The translations under genes and the position numbers were made by a program. Below, one piece after another: positions 56,986-64,000 of a DNA stretch of 64,000 nucleotides (its first letter is position 1; every line of letters begins with the position of its first letter). Below the pieces are notes generated by a model that was not told the origin of the DNA, did no database searches, and worked only from the letters and a program-made list of their open reading frames with translations. This DNA comes from Megalobrama amblycephala (taxonomy: Eukaryota; Chordata; Actinopteri; Cypriniformes; Xenocyprididae): positions 7,541,623-7,605,622 of the forward strand of contig NC_063053.1 in assembly GCF_018812025.1 (NCBI RefSeq), read 5' to 3'.

Positions 56986-58128
56986 TTAAAGGGTTAGTTC
57001 ACCCAAAAATGAAAATTCTATCATTTATCACTCCCCTCATGTCATATCCGTAAGACTTTCGTTCATCTTCGGAACACAAATGAAGATATTTTTAATGAAA
57101 TCCGAGAAGTTTCTGTCCCATCAAAAGAGATCCAAAGCAACTACCACTTTCAAGGCCCAGGGCTGGATTTACCGAAACCTTTTTAACTCTACGTCGCTCT
57201 TAAATTATACTTTAAGCTGCACCTTTATGTTAATATGTGTTTCCCAAAACGTTCTTCTTTTATAAAGACCACCTCTTTCTCACATAATGCAGTGAAACAG
57301 CCCCCGCATAGAGTGAATTATTGATTCTCGAGCCATCACGAGGCGACAACACAGTCGGCTTTCATGAACGCTAGTTCTTTGGCGTCTGTTTGGGGTGTGA
57401 TATTTTTCCCTACCCGTTCATATTTTGGCACTTTGACTCAGTGAAACTTTCACATGCAGCATCTCATTTAATTACGTCAACAGAACAAATGATGTGATAG
57501 GCTACTGGGCACAGAACACGCAAATAACAAACATATTTTACAGTCATAACGTGTGAATCTGTATAGTTGCCAATGGTGACCTCAGCAAAAATATCACTCG
57601 CAAATTAATATTTTTAGTCGCAAATGCAACAGTTTTAGGAGCAGTCTGGAGCCCTGCAAAATAATATTAACCATAGCATGTTTACACAACAATGTCAGCT
57701 CTCGTGTGAACACAAAACGTGGTGCTCTCGCGAACACTCGCGCATGCCCATTGAGTTGACCCACGAGTCTAAACACAACACGCATGTGTTCCGATGCTCT
57801 CGTGAATGCGTGTTGCATATCAATATTTTCGTTAATAACGTGGTAAATTATGTTTTTTTGCCCAAACAAAGCACTCACGTCACTTCATAAAGTTGAGGTT
57901 AAACCACTGGATTCACGAGTCCTTTAATGAAGTCGTTCCTATCTTTCTGGACCTTGAAAGTGGTAATTGTGTTAGATCTCTTTATGGAAGGACAGAAAGC
58001 TCTCAGATTTAATTAAAAATATCTTCATTTGTTTTCCGAAGATGAACGAAGGTCTTACGGATGTGGAACCACACGAGGATGAGTAATTAATGACAGAATT
58101 TTCATTTTTGGGTGAACTAACCCTTTAA
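56986..58128. mobile_element. TTAA-flanked foldback element, 1143 bp
   Basis: The ends TTAAAGGGTTAGTTCACCCA and TGGGTGAACTAACCCTTTAA are perfect inverted repeats. Inner arms also match (CTTTCGTTCATCTTCGGAAC at 57055, inverted near 58030). The central part from about 57180 to 57900 is not mirrored and carries no recognised gene. Confidence 0.8.
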
Positions 58129-60988
58129 ATTAACCTCCAAATGACAGGAAAAGTCAGGCTGAGCAAGAGGAGAGAATCCTAATTCCAAAAGGCACCAAGA
58201 AGCAAAAAAACAATGTATTTATTGAGCACATGCAATCCTTCATTGAATGACCCCTGGAGCAGGCTAATATGTGCGGTTTATATGCAGTGTGAGAAAGCCT
58301 TAGAAAGTGTGTTCACCTAATGAATTCAAATAATGGTAAAGAAAAAGCTAATTTCTGGCCATCAAATTAGTAAACTTGCTGCTAATGCCGTCCTCATATA
58401 TCCTACACATCAGTTTTTGAATATAATGCAAGTGGTATTCATTTCTGCAAACAAGACAACAAAAAATATGTATTAAAACATCTCAGTAGTAGTTTTGCTA
58501 TATCTCATTCAGAGCAGATAGTTTTGTTCCCCAAGATTTCCTCAGTCAGGAGGGAAGTGTGTGTGAACACAGGAAGACTAACTGGTGGTTTGCCATGCCC
58601 ACAGATAACAAGGGAAAAAACAAAGGGAGACCCAACAAAGTCCAGCAAGGACAATTCAACAGATGGACTTGGCTTCTGTAATTACAAATATAACACAAGG
58701 GCAGTTGCCTGATCACCATCATTGTGCTTGTGTCATGACTTTATTTTAAGGTATGATGATTCATATCACAAACTAAAACCTCTTAGGGAAGGATTAGCTT
58801 GAGTGAATAGTCGAAGAACACCTGGGACTCCTCAAAAGAAACTGCATGATTCAGTCCATTCGCTTCCTCAGAGGGCTGACATTGAAATTTAAATCACTAT
58901 TCAACTGTAAAGTCGTGAGGACTGTAGAGAAATTTTCCAGTACTACCATACTCCTCCATGGCAACTAATGTGGTAGTGTAAAACAGTTTAAGACTTCCCA
59001 TTTTCAGTACTGACATTAATCTTAGGTTTGCTTGTATGTGATGAGATATTTTAAGACGAGACATGCTGAATGCTGTTAAGTTTGGACTTGAACAAGCTTA
59101 CTAAATTCTGCTATTTTATTTTTTTACCTTTATAATAAACTGACAACCACTATAATAACACAGATGGTAAAGAGAAAGCCACATGATGACTCAAAGTTGT
59201 GCATTACATAGCTTTTCCACAAGCTGCAGTAAATACTAATACATAGAAGGTGCAGATTTTAAGCCTAATACAAATACAAAACACAATCATGGTAACACTC
59301 AACACTAAAATAATGCAATAAACATTCATTTAACAACATAAGATGAACTACTGTACATAACTGATAAAAAAACTAAGAAGAAACGGTTATTACATTGAAA
59401 AAAATAAATAAAAAGTGAGCTGCCACAGAGAATTCAGGGAATGTCGATTTATGGTTTTTGACTTTAAATTCTAAGATGAATTGTACTTTTTCACTTCCAA
59501 AAACTGTACAGATGCAGGTGCAATCAGATGTCCGTGGCCCAAATAAAATAATGTAAAAAGCCTTTCACTGTGTCATGATGCATCACTATGTGCACAGAGG
59601 TGGCTGATGGTGTCAGATGATGTTCTGGACTTGATTTCTGTTGTTTAAGAGTCTGATGGCAGCAATACAAGGTGTTGATGAAGATCAGAGATGATACTGA
59701 TGATACACACTGGTCAGAGAGAGGGCTGATGCAGAGGCATTCACTCATACTGATATTTCACGATTCGTTTGCTCACTTTCTTACACTTCAGCCTCCTACC
59801 AGCTATACTCACTCGCCTGGCTCACAAACACTCATGCTAGCTCCTGCCAATCCTACACAGGCACATCATTACAGACCCTGCCCACAAGCTCCAGGAAAAT
59901 CTCTCAAACTTTTCACTGGAGATTTAAATACATGAACATAATATTAACATCATCCTACCTTATTCTCAATAGTTTTTTTATAATAACAGCTCTAGAATCT
60001 GACTGCATGAGCCACGTTTCAAAACACACATCTGTGACCGCTGTTGAATTCTATACTCACTAAGTACACAGCCATTAAAAAGTTCATAATATTATTAATT
60101 AAATGACACATTATTAAAATGAATTTGCTATAATGCTAGTACATTGGCGACTTCACAGTTTTAATTTATGTTTTAATTTAACAAATGCTGGGAAGAGACC
60201 AATTTACTTGCTGAATTTAAGTTTTCAAACTTGGTATAATGAGGTAAATATAGTTCTTGATTTCAAAAAGGTCACCTAAACAGAGTTAAATCAAACACTG
60301 AAACGGAAAGAATGACAGCCAAATGAATTCACTATAGTTATGTTGGTTATGTTAGCAGGCTTGAACTGGTATATCAATGACTCACCACTTAGTTTCTTTT
60401 AGTTTAATTTAATTTAGTTTAATTTAATTTGACATGCAGCTGCATCTGGAATGGAGAGTAAAAGAGGGAAATTGCCAACTCAAGGCTGAATCATTTACTG
60501 TATGCATGGACCTGAATGGCAGCAAGTATGCCATCTTGAATTGCATTAAAGCCTCCAAAAACTAGAAAGCCAGAGAGCCGATGAAGTATAGGGGCACCAG
60601 TAGGGATCTCACCTGTCGGGCACCAAAATGGTCAGAAACGGCATGAGTGTGAGTGATTGGTATTTTCTTCTGATGTAGATTGACTGAAAAAGTACCAGTC
60701 ATACAGAGATAAAACATACAGTATGTTGGTTAGGTATTCTCTCCATAGCGATAAAACAGAAAACTAATAAAAAGATAGAAGCATTTTTGATAATCAATGT
60801 GTCAGTGTCACGATCACCAGCTGGAGTGCCCTTGATAGTCACCAGATGGCACTCCACCCAGGACCATTGCCACTCCGTCATGGACTTCCTCCCCCATAAT
60901 CCTTTGCCTGGACTCATCGTCAATGATTACATCCACCTGTGCATCATTACATTGTTAACCTGGCGTATATAAGCTGTGTTTTTCAACA
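58129..60988. other. Long stretch with no recognised gene or element
   Basis: Single-copy-looking, AT-rich DNA. No supported reading frame. A stretch near 60805-60985 has a TATA-like GTATATAAGCTGTG and could be part of an old LTR; this is weak. Confidence 0.35.
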
Positions 60989-62597
60989 GACCTTTATCAC
61001 ACTTCCTATTTCCGGTAAGGAAATAGGAAGTGTATCGCTACACCCTACATAGTGTATTGCTATTTCTGGTCCCATTGCAAGGCAATCAAAACTAATGGCT
61101 GAATTCTCTCACCTGTGTTACTGCAGTGAACTGGCGGCTGTAATTCTTCTAAACAATGACACCCTTACCCCAGTTTTCACGATTTCCCGACACAACGAGA
61201 ATAGAAGAAAGCATGGGTGAGACTGATACGGCGGGATGAAGATCATTCTTTAAAAATAATACACGGCGCGTACGTTTGTGAGACCTATGCATTTCCAAAC
61301 TGAGGACGTTTACATCTCATATCTTCAACCTGCTAAAATGTTCCTATAAATATATTTCCCTTAAAGGTGCTAAAGAGGATGTTTTGTTTTAAACATTTTT
61401 TGCAATATTACTTGAAACTGTCTTTACTAACTGATAAAAGACTATTTATTTATTATTAGGTGCACTGAAAGTAATAATATTAATATACATCATCTGTGCA
61501 TGAGGTAGGGCCTTAAAAACATCAGCCAATCGTTTACGCGATGATTGGCCCTCTGGCTTGTCAATCACTGCCGTGACGTTCCTTGTGAGAGACGTGCGCG
61601 GATTGGCCCTCTGGCTTGTCAATCACTGCCATGACGTTCTTTGTGAGAGACGTGCGCGGCTGCGCTCTCCAGTAACTTTCCACACTCCACAGGCGCCGCA
61701 TGCAATGTTTTTGTCAGGAGACAGGAGTAACAACTGCAGATTATGAGTTACCTGCGTTGAGTCCGACATAATGAATCCACTAACACGACACAGCGAATGC
61801 CGGTGGTAAACACTCGTGTTCCGATACTCGTGCACCAGTTTTGGGAGGCGTTCCTTTGAAATGAGCTGTGAAGGAGGAGGGTTGTTCTTACGCATGCGCT
61901 CATTTCAAAAACTTAGTAACAGTCTTTGGATTCTCAGTCGACGAAAAAATCCTCTCTATCACCTTTAAATGTGCATTCTGAATAATAAATAAATGTATTA
62001 CCCAACTAACCTGCCGCAGTCCAGTGCTTGTCTTTTTATTAACAGTGTTTTTCTCTTACTGATCGTATTTCATACCTGTTGAATTTACATATTTAAATGA
62101 ATTTATGGTTAGTTTTCATAAGAGCTATATTTAAAAAAATGAATGAATGCGCCTTAACAGCCTTAAAGACATTTAATGATGTGTTAAGTAATCAGAAATG
62201 CATTGACAGCGCGACTGCTTTGAATATTAATTATGAATTTTGACAAATGTTGTGAATTGCATACAGTGAAATGATTTTCAATGAAAAATGATGCAGCATA
62301 ATGACTAAAATATTTAATTCAAATGAATAAATATGTTAATTCTGATCTCATTCATCAAGTCTCTCACACACTGCAGCGTTGTCGTTACTAGTTCAGACGA
62401 GCACTGACACCGTGTGGTGAAATAATCATGTTTACAAGCCACGGCTTTCTCAAGATATATCCTGTACATAGCGGATGCTTATTTTAAGAGGCGTTTATTG
62501 AACTAGGTGTTAACATCACATTAAAAATATTCATAACCGGAAGAATGCACTGCTTCGACGAGCACTTCTGGTAATCTATTCCTCTGTGATAAAGGTC
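60989..62597. mobile_element. Putative DNA element with inverted ends and a nested MITE
   Basis: The left end CCTTTATCACACTTCCTATT and the right end AATCTATTCCTCTGTGATAAAGG match in inverted orientation over the outer 10 bases and loosely beyond. A local hairpin (ACACTTCCTATTTCC with GGAAATAGGAAGTGT) sits at 60999-61034. MITE E copy 2 is nested inside. Confidence 0.45.
61361..61968 (-). mobile_element. TTAA-flanked MITE family E, copy 2, inverted
   Basis: The ends TTAAAGGTGCTAAAGAGGAT and ATCCTCTCTATCACCTTTAA. It is the reverse of 34570-35074 but longer, partly because a 58-bp unit (GATTGGCCCTCTGGCTTGTC) is doubled at 61543 and 61601. Confidence 0.8.
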
Positions 62598-62807
62598 CAA
62601 TGGGTTATTGTCTCTGCAAGGATGTAGCATATGTTTTGCCTTGTTTTATTAAAATACAGCTTGCATTAGGATCCAGCCTCTCCTATGTTACAGTCAGTCT
62701 ATTTGACATGTTTGGTTTTGTTTTTCATAATGATAAACACAAAGTGTAAAAGCCAGGAGTTTTGAAGCCCAAGCTGGGGAGATCATGATGAGACATAGCT
62801 AAAATAT

Positions 62808-62866
<59 letters not shown>
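62808..62866. repeat. AT microsatellite
   Basis: Almost uninterrupted AT run of about 58 bp followed by TTA repeats. Confidence 0.9.
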
Positions 62867-62870
<4 letters not shown>

Positions 62871-63867
62871 ATTATTATAGACATAGGTATACTTATATCT
62901 GAACATTTAAGAGGCTGTTAAAACATAAAATGTGTGTGCACCTCTGATAATGTTTTAATTGCCCAAGTCTTTATAGATATTACTGTGATTGGAAATTTGG
63001 AGGATTTAAGATCAAATGTTGAAAAAGTAACCTTTCCTGACACATCATGAACCAGATGCTCAGTGAGAACATCAGAGGCCAGATGCTCTTGACTTTGGCA
63101 TTAGATGTCAAGGTGATACAAGCTGATATCATGGCAACCATATCAGCTTAGTTCTTTGGCTAATCGAGTAGTATTTGGCAAGGGCTCTGGAAAAGCAATG
63201 AAAGACATATCATAGAAAAACAAAAGATGCACTAGTACGAATAATAAAAGGACTCAAAAAATTGCCAAATTGCCGTACACATTATATTCAGGCCATCAAC
63301 TTGCATTCTTGCACCAACAAGAGAGCCCTTGATTAAGGCAGAATTTGGTCCTTAATTAGAGACCCTGGCACTGTAAATTCCTTAAAAAAATTGTTTAATG
63401 TAATTTCCTGTTTGCAAACCTTGTATCCTACGGGGAACTTGCTGTCAACAAGCTAACTGATTAGCCTAAGCTAATCAATCACACTGAAAACTTGGTTCAA
63501 AAATTTAAATGAACGTGGTTTGTAAACTACACCATTTACTAGCTTTGGTCTTCAGTGATGTTTCCTTGAGCAGTGTAGTAGCTTCAGAACAAAATTGAGA
63601 GATCAGTTTTATACCTTTTGCTAACCTGTCTCACAGCGCAACACAACCGAAGTGGACAGTCTGGACAGATTCAGCCCACTGACAATGCAGTACTGTGTTT
63701 AACCTTTACTTAATATATAAATGGAAGTTCCATTTATTCTCAAAGTAACATATGTGAGGAAGGAAACATTCTGCCTGAGTGTTAAAGAGGTTTAGTCACA
63801 TGCAACTGCTGGCTTAGTGTGACACTAGTGGTCGATCGTGTTTACAGTGAAGTGTTAAACGCTAAGG
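62867..63867. other. Intergenic DNA, no gene seen
   Basis: No supported frame and no clear repeat boundary. Confidence 0.4.
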
Positions 63868-64000
63868 ATTTTTTCTACTGGCTCAGTTGGGCCAGTGGTC
63901 CAAATTTTTACTTGCCCTGCAAAAAGTTTCAATGGCCCCACCACAAAAAAAGAAATAATAATAATAAATAATAATAATAAGAAGAAAATTAAAATAATTA
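63868..64000. mobile_element. hAT-like fragment, runs off the window
   Basis: GCTAAGGATTTTTTCT, TTGCCCTGC and TGGCCCCACCACAAAAAA match, in reverse, the right end of the element at 1938-3073, with about 30 extra bases near the start. Confidence 0.5.

Overview
This window is nuclear DNA from a teleost, most likely a cyprinid fish (carp, zebrafish or a relative). Three things point there: two zinc-finger genes with the cyprinid FiNZ-type N-terminus, a vertebrate tet1 gene with typical TET exon sizes, and a dense load of short DNA transposons of kinds common in cyprinids. Identifications rest on reading the sequence and remembered family features; no database search was run.

Layout. From 1 to 13 kb: a broken Tc1/mariner relic, a TTAA-flanked MITE, a hAT-like element, then two head-to-head FiNZ C2H2 genes (minus, 3453-4919; plus, 10802-12674). 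Between these genes lie an 876-bp AT-rich foldback palindrome and a MITE carrying a nested palindromic hAT element. From 13 to 25 kb there is no host gene: three hAT elements with exact 8-bp target duplications (one with a BED-finger transposase relic), a 5S-rRNA-derived retroposon, and about 3 kb of degenerate 34-bp minisatellite. From 27.9 to 52.2 kb, on the minus strand, lies tet1: eleven coding exons giving a 1411-residue protein with a complete catalytic core. Its introns hold many transposons, including a nested miniature LTR element (32383-33660). From 52.2 to 64 kb: a CpG-rich promoter-like stretch, a Tc1 element with a broken transposase, more MITEs, and long stretches with nothing recognisable.

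Functional picture. tet1 encodes a 5-methylcytosine dioxygenase. As read here it starts from a short first exon and has no CXXC DNA-binding domain, which resembles a short TET1 isoform. FiNZ proteins are thought to silence transposons, and this neighbourhood is built largely of transposons, so methylation erasure and transposon control sit side by side. That link is contextual and is not shown by the sequence. Several unrelated MITE families here share TTAA target sites, and one nested case shows the TTAA duplication against an interrupted host repeat.
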